A stretch of 64,000 nucleotides of DNA from Xylanibacter ruminicola (lineage in GTDB: Bacteria > Bacteroidota > Bacteroidia > Bacteroidales > Bacteroidaceae): contig NZ_FRBD01000012.1 of NCBI RefSeq assembly GCF_900142525.1, positions 62,001 to 126,000 of the forward strand, written 5' to 3'. The notes below the pieces were generated by a model, which saw nothing but the letters and a program-made list of their open reading frames with translations, was not told the DNA's origin and did no database searches. This document shows, in pieces, positions 42,401 to 51,440 of the stretch; the stretch's first letter is position 1, and each line of letters starts with the position of its first letter. Position numbers and translations under genes: made by a program.

Positions 42401-45400
42401 ATTCTACGAGAGCGGTATGCCTGTTGATGGTAGTCAGAACTTTACCACCACCCAGTGGGGTAAGATACCTGTGCAGGCCACCCAGACTTATGCTTTTGCC
42501 ACTACAACGGGGTCGCGCAAGAAACAGGATACGGGTTATAACGGACTGACCGACGAAGAGGAACAACAGTATGGGGCTTACAGCCAATGGCTGAACTCTG
42601 TGGGAGCGATTGTTACCAACGATAGTATCATGCAATCGTGGCGCCAAGATCCTGCTGGCGATGACTATCATTACTTCCGTGGATCGGATTTCGACATCGA
42701 GCGCAAGAGTATTCTGGATCGCTACAAGCGTATCAACAATCCCCAAGGCAACTCGCCTGAGACTGAGGACCAGACAGAATCGTATGATACCAGCTATAAG
42801 AGCGGTCCGGATGTGGAGGATATCAATCAGGACTATACTCTGAATGAATATGAGCGCTACTACCAATATAAGGTGCATATATCGCCTGAGATACTGGATG
42901 CCTATCGCAATGGTGCAGCTCCTGCCGATTGCTTCATTACCGATATGCGTACTAGCAGCGTGAAACTGCGTAATGGTGATACCACCAGCGTTAACTGGTA
43001 TCAGTTCCGCATACCGTTGGCCGAATATGAGCGCAAGGTGGGCTCTATCAGCGACTTTACCAGCGTGCGCTTTATGCGTATGTTCCTGTCGGGATTCCAG
43101 AAACCCATTGTGCTGCGTTTTGGTTCGCTCGACTTGGTACGTGGTGAGTGGCGTATCTACAAGCAGAGCTTGAGTAATGGTGCCGAGAGCGGAGTGCTGG
43201 AGGTGAGTGCAGTAAACATCGAGGAGAACAACGATAAGACGCCGGTTAACTACGTTCTGCCTCCAGGCATCAGTCGTGTAACCGACCCCTCGCAGCCGCA
43301 GTTGGTAGAGAATAATGAGCAGGCGCTGAACATGGTGGTGAAGAATTTGCAGCATGGTGAGTCGAAAGCCGTGTATCGTAATATTAACCTTGACCTGCGC
43401 CAATACAAGCACATGCAGATGTTTGTGCATGCCAACCATCTGGTGCCCGATGCTACGCAGTTAAAGGACAACCAGTTGGCCGTGTTTGTGCGCATGGGTA
43501 GCGACTATAAGAACAACTACTACGAGTATGAGATACCGCTGGAGCTTACGCCCGACCGCAGTGACTATAGCAAATACTCAAATGCCGACCGCATGCTGGT
43601 TTGGCCGCAGGATAATATGCTTGATGTAAACCTGAATGTGTTTACCCAACTGAAAAAGGCACGCAATCAGGCCAAGGCTCAAGGCATAGGCAGTTTTAAC
43701 CAGTTGTACAGCGATTACGACCCCGACAGACCAGGAAACAAAATCAGCATACTTGGTAATCCGACGCTGGGCGAGGTGAAGGTGATGATGATTGGCGTGC
43801 GTAACATTTCGGGCGATGTGAAGTCGGGTGAGGTGTGGGTTAACGAGCTGCGACTGATGGATAGCAATAACGATGGCGGATGGGCCGCATCGGGCACTAT
43901 GAATGTGCAACTATCGGACTTCGGTACCGTCAACCTTTCGGGCCGGTATATCAGCGATGGCTTCGGCGGACTTGAAGAGAGTGTCACTCAGCGTTCTACT
44001 GATACACAGAAGGAATACTCGATAACAGCCCAGTTTGAACTGGGTAAGTTCTTCCCTGAAAAAGCTAAGGTCTCAGCTCCACTTTACTACTCGGTGAGTC
44101 ATCAGGAAACACGGCCGCGCTACAATCCGTTAGACTCGGATATGCGACTGAGCGATGCGCTGGAGAGTGCAGCTAACCAGCACGAACGCGACAGTATAGA
44201 GAGCATTGCCGTGACCAAGACTCGCAACACTAACTTCTCGCTGTCGAACCTGCGTTGGGGATTAAAGACCAAACGCCATCCAATGCCTTACGATCCTGCC
44301 AACTTCTCGTTTTCATATAGTCACTCGCATCGTAATACATCGGGCAAGACTACCGTCTATGAGAAGGAGGATCAGTGGCGCGGTGCCCTGAACTACAGCT
44401 ACTCGCCGGTATATAAATCGTGGGAGCCGTTTAAGAAACTGAAGGGTAAGTCGAAGTGGCTTAACCTGCCCAAATCGCTTAGCTTCAACTATCTGCCACA
44501 GAGCGTGACATTTAACACCGAGATGACCCGTAACTACTACGAACTACAGGAGCGCGACCTTGAGAGTATCGAGAATCAGAACCTGCCGTTAACATTCTCG
44601 GAGCAGTTCTTGTGGAATCGTGATTTCTCTTTGCGTTGGGACTTCACCAAGAATTTCCACTTCAGCTTTCAGTCGGCCACACGAGCTGAGATAGAAGAAC
44701 CCTACACACCTATCAATAAGGACCTTTATCCTGATCAGTATGTGGCCTGGAAGGATTCGGTGAAGCAGAGCATACGTAACTGGGGCACACCGCTCGACTA
44801 TCAACAGCAGGTTTCTGCATCTTATCAGCTGCCTCTCAACAAGTTGCCGATATTTGATTGGCTCAATGCCGATGCTTCGTACACCGCCAAGTATACATGG
44901 GTTCGTGGTACAGAAATGGAGGATGGAACTAGCCTTGGTAATACGATTACTAGCAATCGTAATGTCACCGTCAATAGTGCGCTGAACCTTGAAACGCTCT
45001 ATAATCATATACCGTTCCTGAAGAAGGCTAACGAGCGTTTCAAGAAATCGGCATCGTCTAAGAAGAATGCTAATAGCAAGCAGAATACCAAGAAGCCGGC
45101 ATCGCCTTCAAGGTCTGTTGCCACCCAGAAACCTGGTGTAAAGGATTCAGTAAAACTGAAGCGTAACATTGAAAACGACTGGTGGTACAAACCTGCTCAA
45201 AGTGTGGCCCGATTTCTGATGATGGTTCGCAGTGTGAACATCAGTTATCGTGAACAATACGCCATGCTTCTGCCTGGATTTATGCCTAACGCTGGCGATA
45301 TGTTGGGACAGAATAAGTCGGGGGGTGCATTGGCTCCTGGTCTTGATTTTGCATTCGGACTTGTGGGTGACGGTTATCTGGATAAAGCCATGGGTAACGA

Positions 45401-46544
45401 CTGGATGTTGAAGAATAATAGCGTGTCGACGCCTGCTAATATCAATATGAGTAAAGACCTACAGGTTAAGGCGGTGCTTGAGCCTATACGTGATCTGAAG
45501 ATTGACCTGAGTGCCTCGCGCACCGATAATCGTGCCAAGAGCGTTCAGTATATGTACGATGGTATGCCGACAACCTTAAGTGGAACCTTTACTATGACCA
45601 CCATCTCGCTGCGTGGGGCATTGGCTGGTATGGGTAATGCCAATAATGGCTATCGCTCGGCAGCATTCGACCACTTCCGTGAGCTGATACCCGAGTTTCA
45701 GCAAAGGGTAGGGGGTGAGTACTCGGCCGAGGTGCTGATACCGGCATTCCTTTCGGCTTATACCTCGGGGGCAGGTAATTCGCTCGATATCTTCCCCGCC
45801 ATCACCCGCTTGCTACCTAACTGGAGTATAAGATATGGTGGACTGTCCAAATTATCTTGGGTACACGATCACCTGAAGAGTCTTAATATCAACCACGCCT
45901 ATAAGAGTGTGTATAATGTGGGTAGCTATGTTAATAGTAGCTACTCTACGGTTAGTATCAATGAGGCTTTCTCGCCCCTGCTTGGGGTGGATGCTACATT
46001 CCAGAATGACCTCACTGCCAAGATTGAATATCGTACCACCCGAGTGCTCAACCTATCGATGACCAGCATTCAGCTAAACGAATCGCTGAGCAAGGATTGG
46101 GTTTTAGGTTTGGCATATAAGATACACGATTTTAACCTGTTTGGCGACAAGGGTAATCGCCGTGTGAGCAAGGCTCAGAATCCTAGGAAATCTAGCAGTG
46201 CTAGCAATTCTAGCAGTGCTAGCAATTCTAGTAATTCTAGTAATACTAGAAAAACTAGTAAAACCAGCAAAACCGGCGTTAACCACGACCTCAATCTGCG
46301 CCTCGATGTCTCTCTGCGCAAGCAGGCCGCCATCACCCGTGATATAGCTTCAGGTGTATCGTCGGCTTCAAGCGGTAATTCTGCCTTTAAACTCTCGTTC
46401 ATGGCAGATTACACGCTCTCACGCCTGCTCACGCTGACAGCTTATTTCGATAGTCAAACTAACACCCCATTGCTGTCAAGTAATAGTTATCCTACTACTA
46501 CTTACGACTTTGGCCTCTCTATGAAGTTCTCGCTGACCAGATGA
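39438..46544 (+). CDS. sprA: cell surface protein SprA (type IX secretion translocon)
   Basis: 2368 residues with a TTG start and a signal peptide (MRRIVGIIVAFLFACVGTWA). SprA/Sov is the 36-strand outer-membrane barrel through which type IX substrates leave. Family features: FGPGGVRIKTQGTAELKIGG, QRNPTI-like repeats drifted, many aromatic beta-strand segments in the C-terminal half, and a final TYDFGLSMKFSLTR barrel strand. Residues about 2251-2278 form a Ser/Asn/Lys repeat (SASNSSSASNSSNSSNT) encoded by tandem AGCAATTCT units, probably a surface loop. The sequence supports T9SS being present; other T9SS genes are not in the window. Confidence 0.95.
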   Translation: MRRIVGIIVAFLFACVGTWAQKQDSLKARYRIQKTAPVFVHDLDSAAIDLKMPSNIRQTVEYNDSLNVYYIGTKLGDSYLNAPILMTPEEYRKWVEKRALNDFFHKKNAENTKNAGKDKFDFTDMHFDLGPAEKIFGPGGVRIKTQGTAELKIGGNIKKTDNPSLPIRNRKTTAFDFDEKVNLNLNGRVGDKVNMNLNYNTDATFDFDAQNLKLKYEGKEDEIIKLVEAGNISFPSNNSLVKGASSLFGLRTDMQFGRLKLQTVLSQKKSSTKSVSSKGGTQTTAFELDVADYEENRHFFLSHYFRNRYDQAMSTLPNLTTGIEINRVEIWVTNKTGNTSNTRNIIAVANLGESGQRVPSNNTDGLYNMLSTQYAEARDIDQTNTVLANIPDFESGRDYEKLSSARLLTSSEYTINKALGYVSLKSGLQTDQVLAVAFEFTLGGVTYKVGEFAADITETSKALYVKALKNTSNNPQQANWDLMMKNVYYLASRVEKTKFRLDIKYQSDTAGVYLTYIPDQRVKSTTLLKMLGCDRLDNNNKLHPNGYFDFVEGYTVSDGRVFLPSAEPFGSYLRKQLQSRGMSTSEAEKYVFSELYDSTKTVAKLVAEKDKYMLIGQYKGSSANVISLGAYNVPRGSVVVTAGGVVLTEGTDYSVDYSAGEVTILNQSIIDAGTNVNVSLESDTEYGMQRKTMLGLNWTYDLSKNLQIGGTIMHLHEQALTSKVNMGEEPLSNTIWGLNINWKQESQWLTSMLNKIPFLHVKQPSHISFTGEFAQLIAGTARGTQDNASYVDDFENTKSYLDMSNPKEWTLSSVPSMFHESSDKTGVTSGYNRALLAWYNVDPIFTRRSSTLTPAHIKSDLEQLSNHYVREVYVKELYPNRDQSTYNGATSTLPILNLAYYPQERGPYNLSLDLNNDGRLRSPETKWGGMMRKIETNDFEQANIEYIEFWLLDPFIYTRQNGTAADYAGDLYFNLGEVSEDILRDGKKFYESGMPVDGSQNFTTTQWGKIPVQATQTYAFATTTGSRKKQDTGYNGLTDEEEQQYGAYSQWLNSVGAIVTNDSIMQSWRQDPAGDDYHYFRGSDFDIERKSILDRYKRINNPQGNSPETEDQTESYDTSYKSGPDVEDINQDYTLNEYERYYQYKVHISPEILDAYRNGAAPADCFITDMRTSSVKLRNGDTTSVNWYQFRIPLAEYERKVGSISDFTSVRFMRMFLSGFQKPIVLRFGSLDLVRGEWRIYKQSLSNGAESGVLEVSAVNIEENNDKTPVNYVLPPGISRVTDPSQPQLVENNEQALNMVVKNLQHGESKAVYRNINLDLRQYKHMQMFVHANHLVPDATQLKDNQLAVFVRMGSDYKNNYYEYEIPLELTPDRSDYSKYSNADRMLVWPQDNMLDVNLNVFTQLKKARNQAKAQGIGSFNQLYSDYDPDRPGNKISILGNPTLGEVKVMMIGVRNISGDVKSGEVWVNELRLMDSNNDGGWAASGTMNVQLSDFGTVNLSGRYISDGFGGLEESVTQRSTDTQKEYSITAQFELGKFFPEKAKVSAPLYYSVSHQETRPRYNPLDSDMRLSDALESAANQHERDSIESIAVTKTRNTNFSLSNLRWGLKTKRHPMPYDPANFSFSYSHSHRNTSGKTTVYEKEDQWRGALNYSYSPVYKSWEPFKKLKGKSKWLNLPKSLSFNYLPQSVTFNTEMTRNYYELQERDLESIENQNLPLTFSEQFLWNRDFSLRWDFTKNFHFSFQSATRAEIEEPYTPINKDLYPDQYVAWKDSVKQSIRNWGTPLDYQQQVSASYQLPLNKLPIFDWLNADASYTAKYTWVRGTEMEDGTSLGNTITSNRNVTVNSALNLETLYNHIPFLKKANERFKKSASSKKNANSKQNTKKPASPSRSVATQKPGVKDSVKLKRNIENDWWYKPAQSVARFLMMVRSVNISYREQYAMLLPGFMPNAGDMLGQNKSGGALAPGLDFAFGLVGDGYLDKAMGNDWMLKNNSVSTPANINMSKDLQVKAVLEPIRDLKIDLSASRTDNRAKSVQYMYDGMPTTLSGTFTMTTISLRGALAGMGNANNGYRSAAFDHFRELIPEFQQRVGGEYSAEVLIPAFLSAYTSGAGNSLDIFPAITRLLPNWSIRYGGLSKLSWVHDHLKSLNINHAYKSVYNVGSYVNSSYSTVSINEAFSPLLGVDATFQNDLTAKIEYRTTRVLNLSMTSIQLNESLSKDWVLGLAYKIHDFNLFGDKGNRRVSKAQNPRKSSSASNSSSASNSSNSSNTRKTSKTSKTGVNHDLNLRLDVSLRKQAAITRDIASGVSSASSGNSAFKLSFMADYTLSRLLTLTAYFDSQTNTPLLSSNSYPTTTYDFGLSMKFSLTR

Positions 46545-46546
46545 TT

Positions 46547-47944
46547 TTATTGTGCACTGAAACGCTGTACAACAGATTCTAGTTTGGCCTTGATATCGGC
46601 ATCAGGATAATCGTACGGTGTTACACACACTATTTTCAAATCATAATTACTGAACACTTCCTTACAATAGTCCAGGATATCCTGTTTGGTGATTTCATGT
46701 TGGAAGTAATTGTACGGTTGGAGTCTTTTGATGAGTGGCGTAGAATTGATGAAATTTTCCTTGATGCAGGAATAGGTATCTAAGACAACATCTCTACGGA
46801 TATCGGTCAACGCCTGCTGTTGGAGTTCCTTCTGTTTCTCGATCGACAGTGTGTCCATATTAATAGGCAACTCGTTATGCATGATATCATATAGTTTTTT
46901 AGTAATATCATCTATGAAGCCTGTAAACTGGTTCTCGTCTCCATATAGTTCAATTCCTTTGATGCAGTTTATTTCGAGAAGAGGTCTTTCAAATAGTTTA
47001 TCGGTTTCATCTATAGACGCAGTTGTAAATCCTCCAAAATATGACTTTAGAATATCGCAAAAGCGGGTTTGTATTACCGTTTTTCTTAGATAGTCCAAAT
47101 TCCTTGTCTCTGAAAGCGCTGTACGAGGTTTCATGAACCAGAATTTAATATTAAATGTGAAACTGTCATACTTCAACATCATTAACTTATTGTCGCTCAG
47201 TATGTTCTCAGCTTTTTTAGGAGCAGGCATACTTGGACGACTGCCGAATTTCTGCTTGATCATATCTACAATATCGACAGGTGCTTTGCCAAACACATAC
47301 AGACACTGATTCTGTGGCGCGTACCATTTCTGGTAATACGCTTCTAACTGTTGGATTGTGATGCTGCGGATGCTCTCAACTTGTTTGTTTATCCACTCGT
47401 CGGGAGTACATCCATACACAAAGACTGCTTTGATGTAGTCTTCTTCAGCTTTGGTAAGATTGTATCTTTTGTTGGAGATTTCTGTTGCGAGAAGCTCCTT
47501 CTGGCGTTCCAGCTCTGATACTGAGAAACGGGCAGCTCCTGCAATATCGGCAAGCATCTCCATACAAGAGTCAGCGTAGGCGTGCTCATCATTCAATCGA
47601 AGCAAACTGAATTCTGTACACTTGTGTTCAATTTCAGAAGTGTAGGATGCACCCTCAGAAAGATGGACTTCCCTGGAGGAAAGCATCCTTTTTAATAAAA
47701 GCGAGATACCTGGAATTCCGTCGTCGTGGTTAGTTCCAGTTTTTTGAATGAGTCTCATTTCCAGTTTGTCATATGGGATGCTGTTGTTGCATATATAATA
47801 GCGGAAACCATTGTCCAGAACCCCTTGGTAGATGTTTGACGAGTCGGTTACGATGAAATCCTCATATCTGACGCCCTTGGGCTGTGCCGATGTATGGATG
47901 GCAATGGCGCATATCATCGATAATAGTAAAAGCTTTGTATTCAT
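46547..47944 (-). CDS. M16 peptidase-like protein, metal site degenerate
   Basis: 465 residues with a signal peptide (LLLSMICAIAIHTSAQ). Homologous to the protein encoded just upstream at 47978-49447 (YEDFIVTDSSNIYQGVLDNG against YEDFLLKDSSKVIHGALDNG). The HxxEH zinc motif is replaced by LLLKR in GIPGISLLLKRML, so it should not be catalytic. In M16B systems an inactive subunit commonly pairs with an active one, which fits this gene pair. Probably periplasmic or outer-membrane associated. Confidence 0.85.
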   Translation of the reverse strand: MNTKLLLLSMICAIAIHTSAQPKGVRYEDFIVTDSSNIYQGVLDNGFRYYICNNSIPYDKLEMRLIQKTGTNHDDGIPGISLLLKRMLSSREVHLSEGASYTSEIEHKCTEFSLLRLNDEHAYADSCMEMLADIAGAARFSVSELERQKELLATEISNKRYNLTKAEEDYIKAVFVYGCTPDEWINKQVESIRSITIQQLEAYYQKWYAPQNQCLYVFGKAPVDIVDMIKQKFGSRPSMPAPKKAENILSDNKLMMLKYDSFTFNIKFWFMKPRTALSETRNLDYLRKTVIQTRFCDILKSYFGGFTTASIDETDKLFERPLLEINCIKGIELYGDENQFTGFIDDITKKLYDIMHNELPINMDTLSIEKQKELQQQALTDIRRDVVLDTYSCIKENFINSTPLIKRLQPYNYFQHEITKQDILDYCKEVFSNYDLKIVCVTPYDYPDADIKAKLESVVQRFSAQ

Positions 47945-47977
47945 ATTGATAGTCTTAACTCAATTTTGCTGATTATG

Positions 47978-49447
47978 TTATTTTGATTTGTTGTTGTAAC
48001 GTTGCAGTAGGGCGTTCAGTTTCTCAGTAATCTCTTTTTCAGGATAACCATACGGAAGAATACATTGTATCTTCAGTGTAGACTCATTGATGAACTTCTT
48101 GCAGTAATTCGAGATATCTTTACCGCTGAGTTCATACGACAAGTATGCATCTGAATCCTCTTGTTTGTATATAGGTAAGGAATGAACGAAACAGTTTATA
48201 ATTGGTAACGATTCGTCAAGGGTGTTGTCTTTTCCATTTCCTTCTTTTAATTTGGTCTTAGCCTCAGAACGACGCTGTTCTACCAAACTCTCTTTAAGTG
48301 TGTCTGCGGCCATGGAAATCTGGACACCATTATTCCTGACATCATCCAGAAAAACGGTCATGCTGTCTACAAGGGCCTGTAAGCCGCTTTCCGGGTCTTC
48401 GTCATGAATGTTATATGCAAATCCCATCTGCATTGAAAAACGTTCATCTACCAGACCTTTAACAAATGAGTTTATGTGCTCCTTCTTATTCTTTTCTATT
48501 TTATCGGATAGTGCTTTACTGCCTTTTTTCAGCGCATAGTAATCTCTGAAGAATTTGGGACTTTCCTTCTCCGATGTTGTCAGAAGAGGTTGATCAAAAT
48601 AGAGTATGATGTTACATGTTGGGCTTCCTACTCTGGAAATAGTAAAATTCCTTTGTTGATAGTCTAATGTTGGTGGTGTTGGAGTAGGCTGGCTTGGGTG
48701 GTTGCCGAATTGACGTTTTATCATCTCCTCAATACCGTCGGGGATTTTGCCGGAAACCACAAGACATTGTCTCTGAGGCTGGTACCATTTCTTATAGAAT
48801 GCTTCAAGCTGGGACTGTGTGATCTTCTTTGTACTGTTCAGTCTCTTTTCCCTCCATTGTTCGAGATCGCATCCATACGTGAAAGCTGCAAAGAGGGCAT
48901 CCACTATTCTTGCTCCCGACATGTATTTTCTGTTGGTGAGCTCGTGCAATACCCTTTCTCTCTGCTCTTCTATGTCCATGGCACAAATGCTGGCATTATA
49001 GGCTATTTCAGATAATATCGCCATACATGAATCAGCATATGCTCGATTGCTCTTCAGCTGGTACAATTCGTATGCCATAAAATAAGGAGCTGTGTACCCA
49101 TTGAAACCTGTACCATAATCCTTACCGAGTTTATTCAGATAGCTTCTTAAGGTACCTCCTATAGCTAATTGCCGATTGGCGGTTAACATCATGTGCTCCA
49201 GAAAGTGTGAGATTTCGATGGTCTCTCCGTCGTAATGATCTCCGCCTTTCTGTACCAGACTCATCTGAAAATGATCCATAGGCAGCTTTACGATGTAATA
49301 CTGAAAGCCGTTGTCTAACGCACCATGAATCACTTTGGAAGAGTCTTTGAGAAGGAAATCCTCATACCTGATATCGTCAGATTTCGCAAACGCCTGCATT
49401 CCATGAACACAGGCGAGCATAACTAAAACCAATTTTAGCTTTTTCAT
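47978..49447 (-). CDS. M16 zinc metallopeptidase
   Basis: 489 residues with a signal peptide (VLVMLACVHGMQAFA). The inverted zinc motif HFLEH is present in IEISHFLEHMMLTAN at about residue 80, with the distal Glu likely in MDIEEQRERVLHELTN. The second half holds the M16 C-domain (IILYFDQPLLTTSEK). Degrades peptides in the envelope by family. It is first in a two-gene operon with an inactive partner; the gap is 33 bases. Confidence 0.88.
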   Translation of the reverse strand: MKKLKLVLVMLACVHGMQAFAKSDDIRYEDFLLKDSSKVIHGALDNGFQYYIVKLPMDHFQMSLVQKGGDHYDGETIEISHFLEHMMLTANRQLAIGGTLRSYLNKLGKDYGTGFNGYTAPYFMAYELYQLKSNRAYADSCMAILSEIAYNASICAMDIEEQRERVLHELTNRKYMSGARIVDALFAAFTYGCDLEQWREKRLNSTKKITQSQLEAFYKKWYQPQRQCLVVSGKIPDGIEEMIKRQFGNHPSQPTPTPPTLDYQQRNFTISRVGSPTCNIILYFDQPLLTTSEKESPKFFRDYYALKKGSKALSDKIEKNKKEHINSFVKGLVDERFSMQMGFAYNIHDEDPESGLQALVDSMTVFLDDVRNNGVQISMAADTLKESLVEQRRSEAKTKLKEGNGKDNTLDESLPIINCFVHSLPIYKQEDSDAYLSYELSGKDISNYCKKFINESTLKIQCILPYGYPEKEITEKLNALLQRYNNKSK

Positions 49448-49507
49448 TATTTAATTTATTGTTAGATAGTTAAAATTCATAATCCAGTATTTTAAGTTCT
49501 GACGATG

Positions 49508-49515
49508 CAAAGGTA
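49508..49515 (-). promoter_or_regulatory. -7 element of the M16 operon
   Basis: Minus strand TACCTTTG, about 60 bases before the start at 49447. Confidence 0.55.
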
Positions 49516-49690
49516 TGTTAATCCTTACAGTTACACGATTTATATGCTGATTGTATAACCGTTTTTTATCAAAAGAAACAAAACTGAAAAATATACTTGC
49601 TTGATAGTAAGGCGATTACATTTCGGTGTTTTCCATTTGTAACATGCAAATGTATTGTGTGTGTATCAGGGTTAAAAATATGATTAATTA

Positions 49691-49733
49691 AAAAAAAGCA
49701 TAGCTTTCGCATGATGGAAGCTATGCTTTTTTT
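49691..49733 (-). terminator. terminator of nadB
   Basis: Near-perfect stem AAAAAGCATAGCTTTC / GGAAGCTATGCTTTTT followed on the minus strand by a T-run; starts right after the nadB stop. The gap 49448-49736 otherwise holds only the M16 promoter. Confidence 0.9.
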
Positions 49734-49736
49734 ATT

Positions 49737-51323
49737 TTACTTGTCGTAAGCATGTACGGGATAGTCGGTGGTGTAGTGAAGACCACGACACTCCTTGCGC
49801 TCCAGAGCCCAACGGGTGATGAGGTAGCCCACGTTGATCATGTTACGGAGCTCACAAATATCCTTCGATGCCTTCACGCGTTTAAAGAGTCGCTCGGTCT
49901 CTTCGTAGAGCATGTCCAGACGGTCCCAGGCGCGATGAAGGCGCAGGTCGCTTCGTACTATACCTACGTAGTTCGACATTATCTGATTGACCTCTTTTAC
50001 GCTCTGGGTAATCAGCACTTTCTCCTCGTTGGTGAGTGTGCCCTCATCGTTCCACTCGGGCACCTTTTCGTTGAAGTCGTAGAAGTCTACGTGCTCTAGT
50101 GAGTTGCGGGCTGCTGTCTCGGCATAAACCACTGCTTCGATAAGTGAGTTTGATGCCAATCGGTTACCACCATGCAGTCCGGTACAAGAGCACTCGCCGA
50201 GAGCATAGAGGCGCTCGATAGAGGTCTGGCCGTTCAGGTCGACCTTGATACCGCCACACATGTAGTGGGCTGCAGGACGAACAGGGATATAATCGGTGGT
50301 GATATCGATCCCCATTGACAGACACTTCTGGTAGATGTTGGGGAAGTGTTTACGTGTCTCTGCTGGATCCTTGTGGGTGACATCGAGACATACGTGGTCC
50401 AATCCGTGAATCTTCATCTCCTTATCAATGGCACGGGCCACGATATCGCGTGGTGCCAGCGACAGGCGCTCGTCGTATTTCTCCATAAACGTCTCGCCGT
50501 TGGGCAGTTTCAGTATACCGCCGTAACCGCGCATAGCCTCGGTAATAAGATAGGCAGGATGAGTCTCGTTAGGATTGTGAAGCACCGTGGGATGGAACTG
50601 TACAAACTCCATGTCGGCCACTGTTCCCTTGGCACGATAAACCATTGCAATGCCATCGCCAGTAGCAATAACTGGGTTAGAAGTTGTGAGGTATACAGCA
50701 CCGCATCCACCAGTACACATCACGGTTACCTTACTAAGATAGGTATCCACCTTCTGAGTATCAGGGTTCAGTACATAGGCACCATAGCAGTTGATGTAGG
50801 GAGAACGACGTGTTACCTTAGCACCAAGGTGGTGCTGGGTGATAATCTCTACGGCAAAGTGGTTCTCTTTGATGTCGATGTTCGGATCGCGGCGAACGGC
50901 TTCCATCAGACCGCGCTGAATCTCAGCACCAGTATCATCTTTGTGATGCAGAATGCGGAACTCTGAGTGTCCGCCTTCACGGTGCAGATCGAACTTGCCA
51001 TCGCTGGTCTTATCGAAGTTTACACCCCAGTTAACCAGTTCACGAATCTGCTCTGGGGCCATACGTACAACTTGTTCTACGGCCTTTGGATCGCTGATGT
51101 AGTCGCCAGCAATCATGGTGTCTTCAATATGCTTTTCAAAATTGTCGAGCTCAAGATTGGTAACCGATGCCACGCCACCTTGAGCAAACGATGTATTGGC
51201 CTCGTCGAGTGATGTCTTGCATATCATGCATACCTTACCCTTGCCCGAACGAGCCACTTTTAATGCGTAGCTCATGCCTGCTACGCCGGCTCCTATCACC
51301 AGGAAATCATACTTATAAACCAT
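49737..51323 (-). CDS. nadB: L-aspartate oxidase
   Basis: 528-residue flavoprotein making iminoaspartate for NAD synthesis. Motifs: VIGAGVAGMSYALKVA (FAD), NTSFAQGGVASV, HREGGHSEFRILHHKDDTGA (active-site His and Arg), MEFVQFHPTVLHNP, YMCGGIKVDLNGQT and ASNSLIEAVVYAE. Length is typical. No nadA or nadC neighbour is seen here. Divergent from the gene at 51441. Confidence 0.96.
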   Translation of the reverse strand: MVYKYDFLVIGAGVAGMSYALKVARSGKGKVCMICKTSLDEANTSFAQGGVASVTNLELDNFEKHIEDTMIAGDYISDPKAVEQVVRMAPEQIRELVNWGVNFDKTSDGKFDLHREGGHSEFRILHHKDDTGAEIQRGLMEAVRRDPNIDIKENHFAVEIITQHHLGAKVTRRSPYINCYGAYVLNPDTQKVDTYLSKVTVMCTGGCGAVYLTTSNPVIATGDGIAMVYRAKGTVADMEFVQFHPTVLHNPNETHPAYLITEAMRGYGGILKLPNGETFMEKYDERLSLAPRDIVARAIDKEMKIHGLDHVCLDVTHKDPAETRKHFPNIYQKCLSMGIDITTDYIPVRPAAHYMCGGIKVDLNGQTSIERLYALGECSCTGLHGGNRLASNSLIEAVVYAETAARNSLEHVDFYDFNEKVPEWNDEGTLTNEEKVLITQSVKEVNQIMSNYVGIVRSDLRLHRAWDRLDMLYEETERLFKRVKASKDICELRNMINVGYLITRWALERKECRGLHYTTDYPVHAYDK

Positions 51324-51354
51324 ACGGATGATGTTATATGTTGTAATTCTGCTG

Positions 51355-51362
51355 CAAAATTA
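51355..51362 (-). promoter_or_regulatory. -7 element of nadB
   Basis: Minus strand TAATTTTG, 31 bases before the nadB start. Confidence 0.55.
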
Positions 51363-51381
51363 CTTAAAATTTCGAATATTC

Positions 51382-51412
51382 TTTGCATCTTGGCGATTTT
51401 TTTGTATCTTTG
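51382..51412 (+). promoter_or_regulatory. promoter of the 51.4-55.2 kb genes
   Basis: TTTG (51382-51385), 19 bases, TATCTTTG (51405-51412); 28 bases to the ATG at 51441. Confidence 0.8.
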
Positions 51413-51440
51413 CACAAAACATTACCAAACTATTACAACG

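Noticed and set aside
42372..43439. 355-codon open frame antisense to sprA
   Set aside because: Overlaps fully a conserved SprA region; composition is typical of a shadow frame.
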